Shown: positions 38,495 through 52,439, counted from the first letter of the stretch. The stretch: 64,000 nucleotides of DNA from Rhyacichthys aspro (GCA_036850595.1 CM072151.1:14981307-15045306); one strand, 5' to 3'. The notes: generated from the letters alone by a model not told the origin. Made by a program: numbers and translations.

Positions 38495-39411
38495 TTTCCC
38501 TCATCAGAAAGATCCCTGAATGCACAGCAGCAGCTCCTCTCGGTCTGACATAGTGTGGGGGTGAATCTGTGTCCATTCGTGTGTGTGTGAGGCTTTAGAC
38601 CTTCAGTATGAGAAGATAAAACAGTACTAAGAGAGTAGAGCAGCCTTTACATGTTGTTTTGAGTGCATTTGAATAACCATATCACAGATAATATTGGACA
38701 CACATTAGAAACATTGCAGATAAATTCCCTGTGCTCACAATGTCACAAATGTCATCCATGCAACAGATGTTTCCCCCATTACCCACCTTCAGAAAACCAT
38801 CTGCTCGTTTCTCACATCTGCAAAATGTAAATAACCATGCAGCACACATCAAATATGCATAAGGGCTCTCTCCGCCTATATAGGTCAGAGAATTGAGATG
38901 CTGCACAGGAAGAGACGGGTATTCTGCAGTCTTTTCTCTCTGTGACGTAGATGCACTAACAAAAGGAAACCCCAGTGCCAGGTCTTGATTGGCTGCCGGG
39001 ATGTGGAGTCCGTGTCTGAGATTGGCCGGGCGGATAATGCAAAGTGCAAAAGGAGACTGATGCAAAGGAGTGAAATACAGAGGGGAGCTGTTTCTGTGCC
39101 TTTCACAAAGTCTCAATGTCACAGTCGCTGGATCAATAAACGCGAGTAGTTTTCCTCTCGCTGTTTAGCCTGCAGTCCATCAGCGTAAAGACTGCAATGA
39201 TTTGTATTGAAACAGCAGACTGACAGCTTTTACACACAGGCTGATGCCGGCTGTTGCTGTTAGGAAAATTGTGTTTTCTGAAGTGAATAATCTTCGGATG
39301 ATAGAGCTGGAGGCGTCACTGTTGAACACCACCGCAGCAAGAAGACTGCACTTTAAAGGCACACATTTCAAGTTAATATGTGGAACCGGTCCAGACGGCC
39401 AGACCAGTCAC

Positions 39412-39515
39412 CATTCATCTTCGTACGCTTATTATCTTTGTGGGTCAGAGGAGCTGCAGCTTATCCCAACTGCTCACTGGATAATCGCAGGGCTAACACT
39501 TAGAGACAGACACTG
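39412..39515. mobile_element. Diverged fragment of a second teleost dispersed repeat
   Basis: The blocks CATTCATCTTCGTACGCTTAT, GGGTCAGAGGAGCTGCAG and CTTATCCCAACTG followed by CACTGGATAATC resemble a repeat common in fish genomes. This copy is degenerate, short and non-coding. Confidence 0.45.
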
Positions 39516-40824
39516 ACAGACCACCGTTCACACTGTCAAGGCTTTGCAGTTCTGTGAATATGAACTAACTCTAAATCTTTATTCCTTTGCAAGCTCTCGT
39601 CCCGTCTTACCCGGCAACACTGTCCTTCGCTTCACCTTGACAGGAACGTATTCCTCCAGATCACTCTGTACTTATCACTTTCTATTCTTCTGTCTTGTCT
39701 TATGTAAAGCTGCTGTTTACACAACACCTACGCATCAGACACCGCTGTCCCTCCAGTCGTCATCACACCTTTTGTAATATCTCACTGATGCAATTCATTT
39801 GTACTGTAAGGTTAGAGACCCTATTTTATGCATTATCATACAAAATAGACATGCCTACTGTGGTAACAAAAGCAGCAGCATTGCCATAAGTCTGTTGGCA
39901 GCTGCTTACCATAAGCAGATAGAGCAATAATGCCAAAAAGCTGTAGCCTTCACATATTTCTGAATATCCCTACCAAATATATGCACTAAATGGATGTTTG
40001 TTAATTCAGTTCTTTTTATAGTGACTTGCATTCTGTCTTATTGGTGTAAAGGAGGGGCACAGCTAGGGTTTAGAAATGAGTGAGGTCCAGAATATTGGCT
40101 TTTAAAGTATTGTATAAAGTGTGATGATCAATGGATCAAAGAAGATCCATGCCTAAATGACTCCCATAGAGATAAATAGCTAATCAGTTAATTTATCTTA
40201 TTAGACATCCACCTTTATACGTCTATAGGGAAGATTTAATGTGTTTTGCAGAACATTCATGTGTCACTTCTCATTGAAACTTGCCACTTTGCTTCATAGT
40301 TAATTGGTTGATTGCTAATTTTGCATTGTACACAAAAAAATTTTTCGCAACCCAGACCTAGGTAACATCAAAGCTTGCTTCTGCCATGTGTGTATGTTAT
40401 AACACTCTTTGATGAGGAAGCACCAGTCCTAAATCAGTCACTGTATAATTTTTGGTCTGCTAGCACGTTACAGTCCTAAGCATAATGACTTTTAGCTCAT
40501 ACAGCCTTTAGCTGATGTCATCTAAATGCATATATATAGAGAGAGATTATCCTTATTCTCTTCCTCTCACTGACAGCGCACACTTACAGACAGTCAGTTG
40601 CCAAAATGATCGTGTTTATGCAGAATTTCCTCCACTGAAAACTTCTGTTGCTATGATGCGCTCACAGCTTATGATGTTTACCATCAGTAAAAGGGTAAAA
40701 GTGAAAGGAATCAATATCTGCCTGAACACAAAAAGAAAGGGAAGGTGAAGTACAATGTGTTCCCACACTTTGATTTACAAAGTAATAAATCAAGTCACAA
40801 ACTTTCTTTTTGTTGCTTCATTCG

Positions 40825-43283
40825 TTTATTCACACATTTGAAAACAATCCGAAAAATAACACTTTTTACGATTTGGTCCCTCGAGGCTTAATAGATTTGG
40901 AAAGCAAAAGTAGAATCTGTTTTCCATTTCCTTTGAGAATGAAGCAATCTACTAACAAGCAATGAATAGCCTACAGTATCTCACAAAATCTCATCATGAA
41001 CAGCATCCTATAGCATGACTCCAAAATACAAAAATCTCTATGTTCGTACCAAGATATGTATCTGCCTGCGTCTATGGACATGACTGTTTGTAGTGTTTAG
41101 TCAGAGAAAACATGGAAAAATGTGTACTAAAATGTGTACTCTCATGCAGACCTACACACGGCATCAATGCATTAGACAGGCTACTGGTCAGTATACAACA
41201 CACATTACCACAGTGTCCCTTGTTGTATAGCATCTGTCTAAACCTAACAGGGACGCTGAGTCTAGCCATTGTTGTATATTCTAGCTTTGTACAAATCTCC
41301 TCCTTCAGCTCGGAGATACACAGCTGTCTTTAACCAGCTACGTAATTATTGTCATCACTTCAACCGCGTTACAGGTGTTTTTACTTCATTAGTGCTGACA
41401 AAAAAAGGTGTCACATGATTTGCCGAGGGAGCACACTGTGTCGCGTCTTAGTGACATGACACCTCCAGCTCCGCCTGCGTGTGCCGGATGAATGGAGATG
41501 GTAAGAAATATTTGCCTCCCTCGCTACTCTCCTGGGAGAATGTGCGCTCACCTCCATTAATTTTTGTACTCATTGTTCCCTAATGAGAGATGTAGTGTCT
41601 ATGTCAGATTCCACTCAGCCACAAGAGGAGCACCCTTGTCAGGCTCAAGATCTAATCTGGGTAAACTGTGAAAGCAGCAACATTGTCACCCGAAGCCAAA
41701 AGGAAGGGTTTTATACTGACCATCTCCTGCTTTCTTTGTGGCACATGTGACAGCAAAAAAAAAAATAAATTCTCTGGGTTCATTTTACTTTACAATGCTG
41801 AGCATGTTGGAAAGCAGAAATGGATTCCTAAACAGATTGGTCATTACTGGCATTCCTTGACGACACAATAATGTGCTGATGTGGTTCTAGCTGAATACCA
41901 TGGTTAGTTACTTTGTCGTATTTAGAAGTCAAAAAATAGCAACAACTTGGTCCGGTTCTGTTTTCTAAGCTGGAAGCAGGAAGTGAAGTGCCCCATGGGA
42001 AGGCATCTAGAGTCTGTGTGTCAGCTTTCTCAGAAAAAGATGAGTATGAGACAAGAAAAGATGACTGAGATATAGGTGGAAAATAATGCCTGCACCATGC
42101 ATGAAACAACATGCCTTTCCTAGAAATTCAAAAACACCAAATGTGTGTGCGGTCAGGCGGCAATAATAACTTCAGTGTGACTGTAAACGTGTGCAGTGAA
42201 ACTTCACACACGCTCTGTGAACACAGGCATATGGGGTCATAAAGTAGAGTCATATACACTGGTCATGAACATAAAAGGTCTATTCCTGGAACACTGTTTA
42301 AGGTTGTGTGAACAATGCAGACGTACAAAAATATATGAACATGAATTAAACAAAATAAATTAAATTCAACAAGCATCACTTAGTTAAAATTATATAAATT
42401 AAAAATCAAAACTAACACCATGAGCAGCCACACATTTAAAAGCATATCTTCTCTTTTGAAATAAAATAGTGTACATAAATAACCATTATGTCTATCAATT
42501 CAACTGAACATGCAGCCTGGATAAAATCTTCAGCTTTATAGTTTAAGAAAACTTCTTAAACTTTGGGTGTCTCTACAGAGTTTGGTTAAAACTTGTTGGG
42601 AAACAGGAAACATAAAGTTCATCTCTGGTGAGGAGGATACATAAACCCTGCTTTTGTTTGCCACTGACACAGCATAAGTTGGACATCTAAACCATAAATG
42701 GCTGGGTACAAGGGCTACAGATCTACATATGACAGGAAAGATTATTATGTTGTACGTAAAAAATTGGTCGCCTGTGACTGAGTCTCTTTACAACATCTAT
42801 GCATTTTCCTCACCAACATAAGATAACTAGAACTAATATTTTTCTAATGTTTGTCCTCATTGCCTATGTCTACTGAAGCCTGGCAGGTTATATCCAGAAG
42901 TGAAGCTTCTATTCTATTTTTCTAATAGCACCTGGTTTCACAGTGAATGTACGAACACACAGGCCACAGCTTGACTTGCGTTTAAGACACTGAGATGACA
43001 GGCACACAGAAAGAAGCAACACAGAAAAGAACATGACTAAAACTGCATGTATGATACGTCCAGTTGCACTTTTATGCTAACAGATAAGAAAGCTGCTAAG
43101 ACTAGCTTGCAAATCTTAATGTCAATGGTTATTAACAAAAAACATTACTTTACTCAGGGACATTGAGGGCATTTTATCAGGTGTTTGGGGTTGTTTTTAG
43201 TCCAGCTGTATACAGAGACATCTAAACAGAATGAAAGTGAGCAGGAGTGAGGTTGACTGGGAGCGCTCCGGTGTGGAGGCCTG
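40825..43283 (-). other. Probable CBARP 3' UTR with poly(A) signal
   Basis: No coding exon follows the CBARP stop codon. The first clear minus-strand AATAAA that I see downstream is at 40825-40830, followed on the minus strand by a GT-rich stretch (GTTTGTG). This would give a 3' UTR of about 2.4 kb. Its extent is inferred. Confidence 0.45.
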
Positions 43284-46200
43284 CTACACTGGGCTGTGGT
43301 CCGGGGAAGCGTGCGTGACTGTCACCATCACACACTCTGCAGCTGAGTCCTTGGTTCTGCGAAGGCTCGTGTACAGCCTCTCGTCCAGACTGGCGGTCAG
43401 TTTGTCGGTGAGCTCGGCCGTTATGGTTTGAGGGCCGTAGCCGGCGGAATCGGGCGGCTGGGGAGGGGAGCGTTCGTCTGGGGGCTCGGGAGGGATGGAG
43501 GACTGCTGTTCATGTTCAAGGTGCTCTATGTCGGGATGAACAGGTGGAGGAGAAGCAGAGGTAATGGTCGCTTCCTTTTCGGCTTCCTTAGACTCTTTGT
43601 CAATGGTGGTGACTATCTTTGGAGTTTCTGGAGCACTGCCCGTCCCGTCGCTGGTTTCCTCGTCCGGCGCGCTGACAATACGAGGCAGTGTGCTGTGGTA
43701 GCTTGTGTCCAATGGGTAGTTTACACTTTCACCCCTTCTAAGAGGAGTTCTGTGTCTTTCAAAAGATGAATGCAAATGTCTGACGCCAGGATCGCTCCAC
43801 TGCTTGTGCCTTTGCCACTGCTTCCGAAGGTGGATTCGGGATCGGTGCTTTTTTAGTGGGGACTCCTGTAAGTCAAACTGGGGGTCATGGCGGAGGAATT
43901 CATGGAAGAGTACGTCTGTTTTTTCGTCGATGCTGTAGTCTCGTCGGTGTAGGGTTGGAGGATGAAATGGAGGCTGCGTAGCTTCGCGAGGTATCAGCAT
44001 TTGACCGTACGGCAACCAGCTCATAGAGGTGGCACCTGTTTCTATGGAAACTCCTCCGCTGGCACCCAACGAGAGCTCATCGTCAGGGTCCTCCTCGAAA
44101 AGATGAGACTCAAAGCTCTCACCGATTGTGCCACTTCGTCCTGCCTTGGTGAAATGGTGTCTTTTCTCGTGGGCTGTCCTGTCTTTGGGGCTGCTGCTGC
44201 CGCTACCAAACAGCCGAAAGTCTTCCGGACCACGACATGGAGCCTCGATGGAAGCGTAACCACTGTCCATCTGCAGCAGTTTGCGGTTTCCCGTTTCTCC
44301 ATCACTACCTCGCTCAGATTCAGTGCTTTTCTGTTTACGTTTTCTTACCTCGCTCTTATCCAGCTTCTCCTCTGTGTACATCAAAAAGTCCTTGTCATCC
44401 TCTCCACCCTCAGCCTCATCTCCTAAATCTTGGGACTGGTTACTCGGGAGCCCTCCTCTTTCAGCCTCAGTGCGTCCTCCCAGCGAACACACACTATCAG
44501 CATCACTACAGACAGAGATCCTGTCGTTGTTGCTGCTGTGGTCAGAGGCGGCGTACTGCTCCAGTGTTGCGCGTAGCGTCCAGATGTCTCTGTAAAGTGA
44601 CTGGGGATCCTGGGAATCTGCCATCTCCAAAGAGTCGGAGAATTCCCTTCTTCCCAGGGAGACTGCTTCATCTTGGGGATCAGGAGATAAGCCAATCACC
44701 CCTGGTCCTCCATGGCTGGAGTTGGGTTCCACCATTACTTCTACCTCTACCCTGTAGTGTGCACATAGGGATGGAAAAATTAAATCAGACAAACCATAAA
44801 GAAGTGAAAAAAAACCAAGTCTCAGTGTTGGGAAATGTATTCCTCTGAACTCTTTCGGCATGGCTGTTCACACTGCACACAATGGTTTAATGACTAGCGA
44901 TGGCAGCTGTTGCATGTCCTTTAACTGTTGAGTCGTGATGTTGAATGAAAAAGGCAATCTGGGGACACTAGAATGAACGTAACAAGCCTCATATATTATT
45001 ACTAGAAATAGACTTTCAAGGAGGTACTTGTGTTGTCTTCACTCACAGCTCACAGGAAATTGCTTTCCTTTTTACAAACAAACAAGCAAATACAGGAAAC
45101 ACAGCCTTTTTCTAATCCCATATTCAGTTAAAAAAGGGGGGTTTTATGTTAGAGGTTTTTGTTTACAATATTAAACAAACTCAAAATTACTACAAATGCA
45201 CTTAGCTGAAAATGATCACATTATCAGCTCATGCCAGCAATGAAATGACACCCTACTCCTGGTTTAATTATGATACCCAATTCTCAACTCCAGCTTGTAA
45301 TAATGTTCAGTCTATCAACATTCTTCACCTTTCCAGATTTTCAGATTTTCTCGCACATTCTCTTCTTTTTCATTTGTGTAACTATCTCACATGTTCAAAC
45401 ATCCAATTACTTTTAGAAAGGCACCTGGAAAAATAGTGAGAATTGGGTTTTAAACGGGTTTCAGATAGGTTTCTGCCACAGTCTATGTATGAGAGCGAGG
45501 CAGCAAAGCAGTGGACAGGATGAATGGCAAGGAAATTAAAGATACCTGCCGAGGGAGGGGGGCGGTGTGGAGGGAGGGGAGAGGAGCCTCGTGGTGGTCT
45601 GGCTGGGCCGGTAGGTGACATCTTGGGTGCGGGCGATGTACTGTATAAGGTCTATGTGGTGTGCATCGTTGTCGTCCTGGTCCATGCTTTCGCTGGCCGC
45701 TCGCTGCCGCTGGAAGTGCCTCCTTTTTGGTGAACCTGAGGAAATAGTTGCGTTGTATGACAGCAGGAAGGAGCGGCAATGAAATGAAAGCTTCTATCAA
45801 CTGCCGAGGGATTTTAGGTGGGATTTTGTGATCTTTTTTGTGTATATAGGATACAGGCTGATCAGCAGGAGGTAATCACTCGGGGGTTTAAATGACTTGG
45901 AACGGTGACACTTTACGTCATGGAGCCATCTGTTCTATGTGTGAGTGTATGAGTGTGTACAGTACAGTATATCCAACTCTGAGCAGCCAAAAGCCACCTC
46001 ACAGTTGGCTGCTTCAGCCTCATGCTTAACAAGAGTCTGTTTACCATCAGAAAATACTAATCACCAAAACAAACACAGGAACTTTTCAAATGGATGGTTA
46101 TTACTGAAAACATTTGCATTCTTCATTGTCAAGAATCTTTACCTCTTGTGTCCAGACTCGAGGCTCTCTGGCTGCTGTCCAACTTCCATTTTTTGATCTT

Positions 46201-49200
46201 CAAGTAAGGACTGGCTCCCTCCAGACTGGCATGGCGCCGCAGTTTAGTAAAAAACTGCAGCATAGGCCCCTGGCTTCCGGCGATGCTGCCAACAGGAGGG
46301 GCACCGGTCCCCACTGAGGCCCCCTCTCCGACACTGATGCTGCTGCCTCTGCCCCGGACCCCGGCTGCCATCATCTCAATCTGACAGAGAAGAGAGAAAT
46401 GCTAGGAAACAAGGCCAGTGGTGTGTGTATAATCCCCACTGACAGCGAGGTGAGGTTCATGCAGAGCTTCCTCGTTGGCCCATCACCCTTGATATCTCCC
46501 CCTCAGGCGCCGTGGCCCTCTAATGTCCTCAGTGATGACTCCTGGGTTGACTGACTGCTTAGATAACTAGGTGTTCCACCAAATAAGTGCATTCATCTTA
46601 CTGGAAGTTTAATACATTGTGTATTGGGTAACAACGAGTATGAACTATAAAGAAACACTATGTAACATTTTAGCTTGAAATCACTGAAATATGTAGCTTC
46701 AAGATATTTTTGTGATTCCATGACATGAAAAGATAGAATAACCCCATTTCTTTGTATAGACAGTGCACTAGACTCTTCCCATGCTCCATTTTGGAACATT
46801 GAGTACAATCTTGTGAAAACATATGTCTTATCAAAGCAGCACAGCCTTCACACATTTTATATTTACAAGAAACATAATGAGATTTATTCCCAACTAGGTT
46901 ATGCAACAGTATAGTCCTCTATTTGGAGCAAATACTAAAAACTTACAAATAAATATAACTATTCAAAACTAACTACTGTAAGTCCTCTCATATCAGTATG
47001 TGACGGTAACTTACAGAGCCTTGGTCCTTGGTGCTGAGGGATATGGCCTTCTCACTGAAGCTGGTGTCCACCACAGAGTTAAAGGCATCTCCGGGAAGTG
47101 CACCGCTAGGACTGACGCTCAGACTGGTCAATGCTGTCTGTGGCAATGGACACAGCATTGGCTGCGGGCAGATAATACGACGTTAGAATTTATTCCCATT
47201 TCCACCCCGTTTACCAAACAACCTGTGTATTTCAATGCCTTTGAGGCTGTGAGTTATGCAACGTAATGAAGCAGCCTGATTTAAATAGGAAATAGAGGTG
47301 CTGGCCTGTTGGAGTGAGCAGGCAGAGACCACTGCTCTCTGTGTTTGGGTAGATTAGGTTGATACTTTTCCGTGCCCTGACCCAAATAAATGATACTCTA
47401 ATTGGCCCCTGCCATAATGATCATCAGGACTAGCAGTAGGTCAAGGCTGTCACCTGGAAGATGGAAAGTGCTGACTTAGTGGCAGGACGAGTCGTCATGT
47501 TGATGGTGTTCTCCGCCGAGTCGCACTCATGAATAGTGACTATCTTGAGAGCCGGAGGAGGTATGTTGAGGTTTGTGAGCCGGGCATTCTTCAGGTGGTG
47601 GAAGTCACCTTCAGTCAGAGTGTACCTGAGCCAGACAACATCAACACTCAGAAATATCGAATCATTTCAATACTAAGATTACACTGAACATTTTTTTTTC
47701 TTGCAGGCAAACGGCTTAGGGAAAATACATTTCCTGACTCAAGAAACTTCACAGTGGATTATGCATTTAGCCTGCAGAAGAATTCCCTCAGAAGCATTTT
47801 CATATGAGGCCCACGGTTTAAGAAAAGAAAAGCAGGGCACTGAAGTGTAAAGGCTCTTTGTTTCATTCAGAAATTACTCACTTTACCATAAGCTTTCACA
47901 ATGCAATATTACTGTGAATAAATGTGAGTATCTGTATGGTATGGTGCACTACCTGCGGCCCTTCTCCTGGGCTTTCTTGCCATGGTCAAACAGTGCAGCC
48001 TCATTGAAAGAGACACGTCGGCCTGTGGTGCCCGTGGAGAGGAAGCGCTCCGTCTCTTGATCATGAGAGCTGGCCATTGACAGGCAGTCTGACTCATCCA
48101 CCCTGATGGTGATTTCTACAGAGACACAAAGACAAAGAGACAGATGAGGCAGACGGCCAGGTGGAAAATGAATTATTATTTGATCTGAAAAAAGAGCAAG
48201 CAGTTAATTTTACTGTTTAGGTGTATTTACAGTAAACATTGTATTCAGTTCCTGTTCAATGTTATCTGCTTTACTCAAATATAAACTGTCTTAGCAAGTG
48301 TTTTAGCAAGCTGTCAAGCAGCTCGTGTCCAAATACCGTTTCGAGTATATGTTTGGGAAGGTCACAAAATGGAGTGCAGTGTGGTGCCAAATTGATGCAG
48401 CCTTTTAGTGGATATTTTTACTGGAGACTGCATTGACTGCTTCCAAATTTCCAAATGTATTCTAGGAATGGCAGCACTACTTACTTAATTCAATTGATAT
48501 CACAATATTCTAAAAGGATGGATTATACAATTCTGCTGACATGATAAAAATATCCCTGCCTCCCATCAGCTTCTCAGGCTCCATTACTGTGCTCCTTCAG
48601 TATCACTTATCTATTCATTCCCTCATCACTCCCATTGCTGCTGCATTTCTCTCTTACCATGGGTGGGCTGGGACTCCTCCATGTAGGTGGTGGTGGTTTT
48701 CTCTGGGTCATCGCTGCCCCTGGGGCACACAGGAACATTTAGATCAATGCTTTGACATGATTACCCCTGACGCCTGTCTTTCATCTGGACGACTCATCTG
48801 CTGCGTGGAGCCACAAGGGCTAAGGTCCTTATGATCAGGGTCACTATTTGACCTTTCAGTTCAGTGGTGGATTAACCTGGGCTTGGTAAATAAACACACA
48901 GGTCAACAACAGTTTAAAAAAAGAGTAAGTCACCACTAGGGTCACAAGACTGCATTTGATTATGCTCTCTGACTAAATGGCTGTGTAATCAATAAGACCC
49001 TAAATCATTGCCAGTAACTTGATGACCTTGAGGGCTAGGGGACCTCTTGAACTGATAGCAAGCTATTTAACAGATTGCCTATTTCCAATGCCATTTAAAG
49101 AAGTAAGTGATATATTTCTGATAAAATACGAGAGTACTCCAGTCCCTCTCCTTAGCAACATAGAATACATTTTCTGCTATCCCATCACCACTTGATCCAA

Positions 49201-52200
49201 TCAGGAGTAAGAACTCAACAAGTAGGAGGCCCATATTACTGTGTGCACATGGTGCGCACATGATGTACACATGGTTCCAAATAATAGTGTCTAGGTTATG
49301 TGAAGGTAGCAGGTAAACTGTAATTTTGTTCTTGTCAGTGGTATCATGCTTAGATGATCTTCTGCTTCAGGTGAGCGCATAATGCAATACCAACTACTAC
49401 ATTCAATAAAACTGAGCTAAAATTACTGATTTCAATGGCTTGGTTGTAGAGAAATGTTACATAATGGTTCAAACGTTTACCAAGTGACTGTATTACTTGT
49501 TTTAATAAAAAATTAAGACCATTTTAAGCCACTGTCCAGACAATCCTGGCTACTTCTTACAGTAATGTGTTGGCTGTGATGGTTAGAGAATGGATTATGG
49601 CAAATGTCTCTTAGATAAATTTAGTGCAATATAAAAGCATTTGTTGCTAAGGAGTGACTTGTGGGATTTCTCCGTCCACCCAGATCTGCGCTTCTTGTCT
49701 TTCATTTCCTCTGTGGCTCCTGCCTCCCCGTACTGTGGATGTGTTTGGGTTTGTGCACACAGAGCTGGGTTGAGATGCAAGATTAATCACCGCCGATGGC
49801 TGCTATGAAATCTCATTACACTCATCATTTGTACTGGTCTGCCTGATTCTCTTCTGCTCTGCTCTCGCCTCGCCTTTTCACAGCTCAGCCTCTGTGCTCT
49901 CTGTTTATCTGCGTCTAGCTGGTGTGCACTTATATATTCAAGTGCATGTGGTTATTTGTGCTGGTGTGGAGTGGGACAGACCATCTCAAGAGTAGCCATG
50001 TTATTACTCAATGAAGGCAGATAAGTCATAAATAAATAAGTATGAATATTGAATGTGGGTCCACCTGTGTTTTTATAACAGCCCCATAGGGGTCATGATG
50101 ATCACTGCCGTGCTTTAACTCACTTCTGTGATTCGCTATAGGGTTACATAACTCTTTCCTTTTGATAACAAGGCACTTGTCTTCCGTTGTTACGATGGTT
50201 CCTTTTATTTAATGGATCATTATATCACTATACTGACAAACATAAGAGTGCACTCACATGTCCACACGCATGCTCTGTTACCAGAATACCTTATAAATAA
50301 CAATCCATCAATAATTTATGTATTACAAGAATGTATGTTGGATGATGTATTTTTAATGCTTGGGTCTTTATACAATAAACCATATAATACTTGTCTTTAT
50401 TTTAATACATCTAAAAGTACTAGAAATGTGTGTCAAATCATTCAGTGTGACTTCCCCTGACCATTGTTAACAGATATGTGTTTATGGCACTTCTATCAGT
50501 ACAGTTGGTCGCGTCTATAACCCACTGTTTAACACATTTAAGATACCCACAGGTAAACTTTATGGATGATCATGGATCTCACCTGGCACAGCATAGCCAT
50601 CCACGCCAGAAGCGACGGCAGAAGATGAGGAAGATAGAGGAGAAGATCAGTGTTCCTACCAGAAAGATGGAAAGGATCACCAGGAGGAGCACATAGCCAT
50701 TCTGCTGCTCCTCGGCCTCAAATGGGATCTGATGAGAGGCAAGAAATGAGAATTCTACAGCTGTTCTTCCTTTACAGCCATGCAGCACAGAAGAGTGATT
50801 TAGACACACTCTATGGTCAATCTGTATGACATGGATGTGTAAATACAGCACAGTCATGTTGTAGTACTCCAGACTGGACTTGGTCTTGAGACTGGTCTTA
50901 AGACCATTTTGTAAAGGTCTTGGTCTTGTCATGGTCTCAATCCCTAAAAGTCTTGCTTTTAAACTTCTTTTTACTTGGTCTTGTCTCGGTCTCAACCAAG
51001 ACCAACCAAGACCAACCAAGACCAACCAAGACCGACCAAGAACATAAATGACATATTTGTCTGTTCTTGGGATTGAATCAAAACTTCAATCATATTCCCT
51101 TAAATTCTGCTTCCTTCACCAAATACTACCCTCCATAAGTCTGGACTTGGTCTAAGACCAGACTTACTCTGTGTCCTTCACCAAACACTACCCTCCAAGA
51201 GTCTGGACCTGGTCTAAGACTGGACTAACTCTGTCTCCTTCACCAAACAATAACCTCCATAAGTCTGGACTTGGTCTAAGACTGGACTTACTCTGTGTCC
51301 TTCACCAAACATTTACCTCCATGAGTCTGGACTTGGTCTAAGACTGGACTTACTCTGTCTCCTTCACCAAACACTAACCTCCATGAGTCTGGACTTGGTC
51401 TAAGACTGGACTTACTCTGTCTCCTTCACCAAACACTAACCTCCATGAGTCTGGACTTGGTCTCAGATTGGACTTACTCTGTGTCCTTCCCCAAACACTG
51501 ACCTCCAAGAGTCTGGACTTGGTCTAAGACTGGACTTACTCTGTGTCCTTCACCAAACACTAACCTCCATAAGTCTGGACCTAGTCTAAGACTGGACTTA
51601 CTCTGTGTCCTTCACCAAACACTAACCTCCATAAGTCTGGACCTAGTCTAAGACTGGACTTACTCTGTGTCCTTCACCAAACACTAACCTCCATAAGTCT
51701 GGACTTGGTCTAAGACTGGACTTACTCTGTGTCCTTCACCAAACACTGACCTAAAGAGTTAGTGTTTAGATGTTTTGACTCTTCCCTTGTATCTATTGCA
51801 GTGTTTTGTGCACTGGTTCTGTCTTTATATGGTCTTGACCTGGCCTTGACCTGACATAGTCTTGGTCTTGACTGGGTTTCAAAAGCTAAAAGTCTTGGTA
51901 GAGGCTAATTTAACGCTTTTATAAATGTGCATTTGAACAATGATGGTTACAAAAAAGAAACTGCAGTTGCATTTATATTTTATTTTTGTTCTTCTCCATT
52001 ATACTGTCCATAATACATCTGTTTTAGTGTAGTATTATATGGTTAATCTCGTGTTATACATATACATATCGTTCATATGTATAACATGAGATGGACTTCA
52101 ATAGAGTTACAGGTAGACCATGTGTCGAAGGCAATGCACAGAGTGTTAATGAACACTCCGCACTGACGTCAGATTGTAATTTCACTGTGAGGGGAAATGA

Positions 52201-52439
52201 AAGATGAGATTAGAACAGAGATTTAATTATTTGAAGTCCAGGTCAGGATGTTCTCTATTAGCCAGTCAATCGGTCAGAGGAGCGTATGAGGGAAAGCATG
52301 GTTCTGGAGGCGAGGTGGATGTAAACACACACAAACAGACCCATACACAGGAAGTGATGGGAAAGAAGCCAGTGTTAAAAGGCAGACTTACTGTGGAGTT
52401 TTCTGGTAGGATGTTCCAGACGGTAGACTCATTGCTCAT
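43284..52439 (-). CDS. cbarp: CBARP, Cav beta-subunit-associated regulatory protein (9 coding exons, 877 aa)
   Basis: Exons in transcript order: 52392-52439 (coding part), 50583-50728, 48658-48719, 47953-48115, 47454-47625, 47015-47161, 46143-46380, 45546-45735, 43284-44751. Their sum of 2634 bases is in frame. The ATG at 52439 follows an in-frame TAG 12 bases upstream. Residues 1-27 are extracellular with NES and NST glycosylation sites. One membrane helix spans about 28-52 and is followed by CRRFW. The cytosolic part carries family blocks: EKTTTTY, RRVSFNEAALF, YTLTEGDFHHLKNARLT, KIVTIHECDS, FFTKLRRHASLEGASPY, RDYSIDEKTDVLFHEFL and a C-terminal SPDHSP. Known family members bind calcium-channel beta subunits and reduce channel surface activity and secretion. 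The last exon holds more than half of the protein. The predicted length exceeds the human one (about 705 aa). Confidence 0.93.
50866..51905. repeat. Composite GGTCTTGG-rich dispersed repeat in CBARP intron 1
   Basis: The left part 50866-51045 is rich in GACTGGACTTGGTCTTGAGAC and ends in a 10-bp array of ACCAACCAAG. The right part, about 51820-51905, again carries GGTCTTGGTCTTGACTGGG. This style of sequence occurs widely in fish genomes. The two parts flank a 62-bp minisatellite whose units also contain GGACTTGGTCTAAGAC, so the array may have expanded from within the element. Confidence 0.7.
51117..51754. repeat. 62-bp minisatellite, ten full units plus a partial unit
   Basis: Units begin at 51117, 51179, 51241 and every 62 bases to 51737, with no length change. 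Each begins CACCAAA and contains TCTGGAC, TTGGTCTAAGACTGGACT and CTCTGTGTCCTT. Adjacent units differ by a few substitutions. It is wholly intronic. Confidence 0.97.
52047..52091. repeat. Inverted repeat, 17-bp arms, in CBARP intron 1
   Basis: TCTCGTGTTATACATAT at 52047-52063 and ATATGTATAACATGAGA at 52075-52091 are complementary with one mismatch, with an 11-base loop. Confidence 0.8.

Larger units (their letters stand above)
35202..40824. other. Intergenic DNA downstream of CBARP
   Basis: About 5.6 kb without a recognised gene. An unexplained 146-codon open frame lies at 38682-39122 (minus) and matches nothing I know. Two dispersed-repeat fragments and purine-rich tracts are listed separately. 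Confidence 0.45.

Noticed and set aside
43428..44848. Several plus-strand open frames up to 203 codons
   Set aside because: They lie antisense to the last CBARP exon, whose minus-strand frame carries conserved family motifs and fits the splice phases.
50583..51025. A 148-codon open frame running into CBARP exon 2 without splicing
   Set aside because: It reads through intron and dispersed repeat; the acceptor at 50728 and the conserved membrane exon explain the real coding part.
51117..51754. CRISPR-like regular array
   Set aside because: Units are contiguous 62-bp repeats with no unique spacers, inside an intron of a vertebrate gene.
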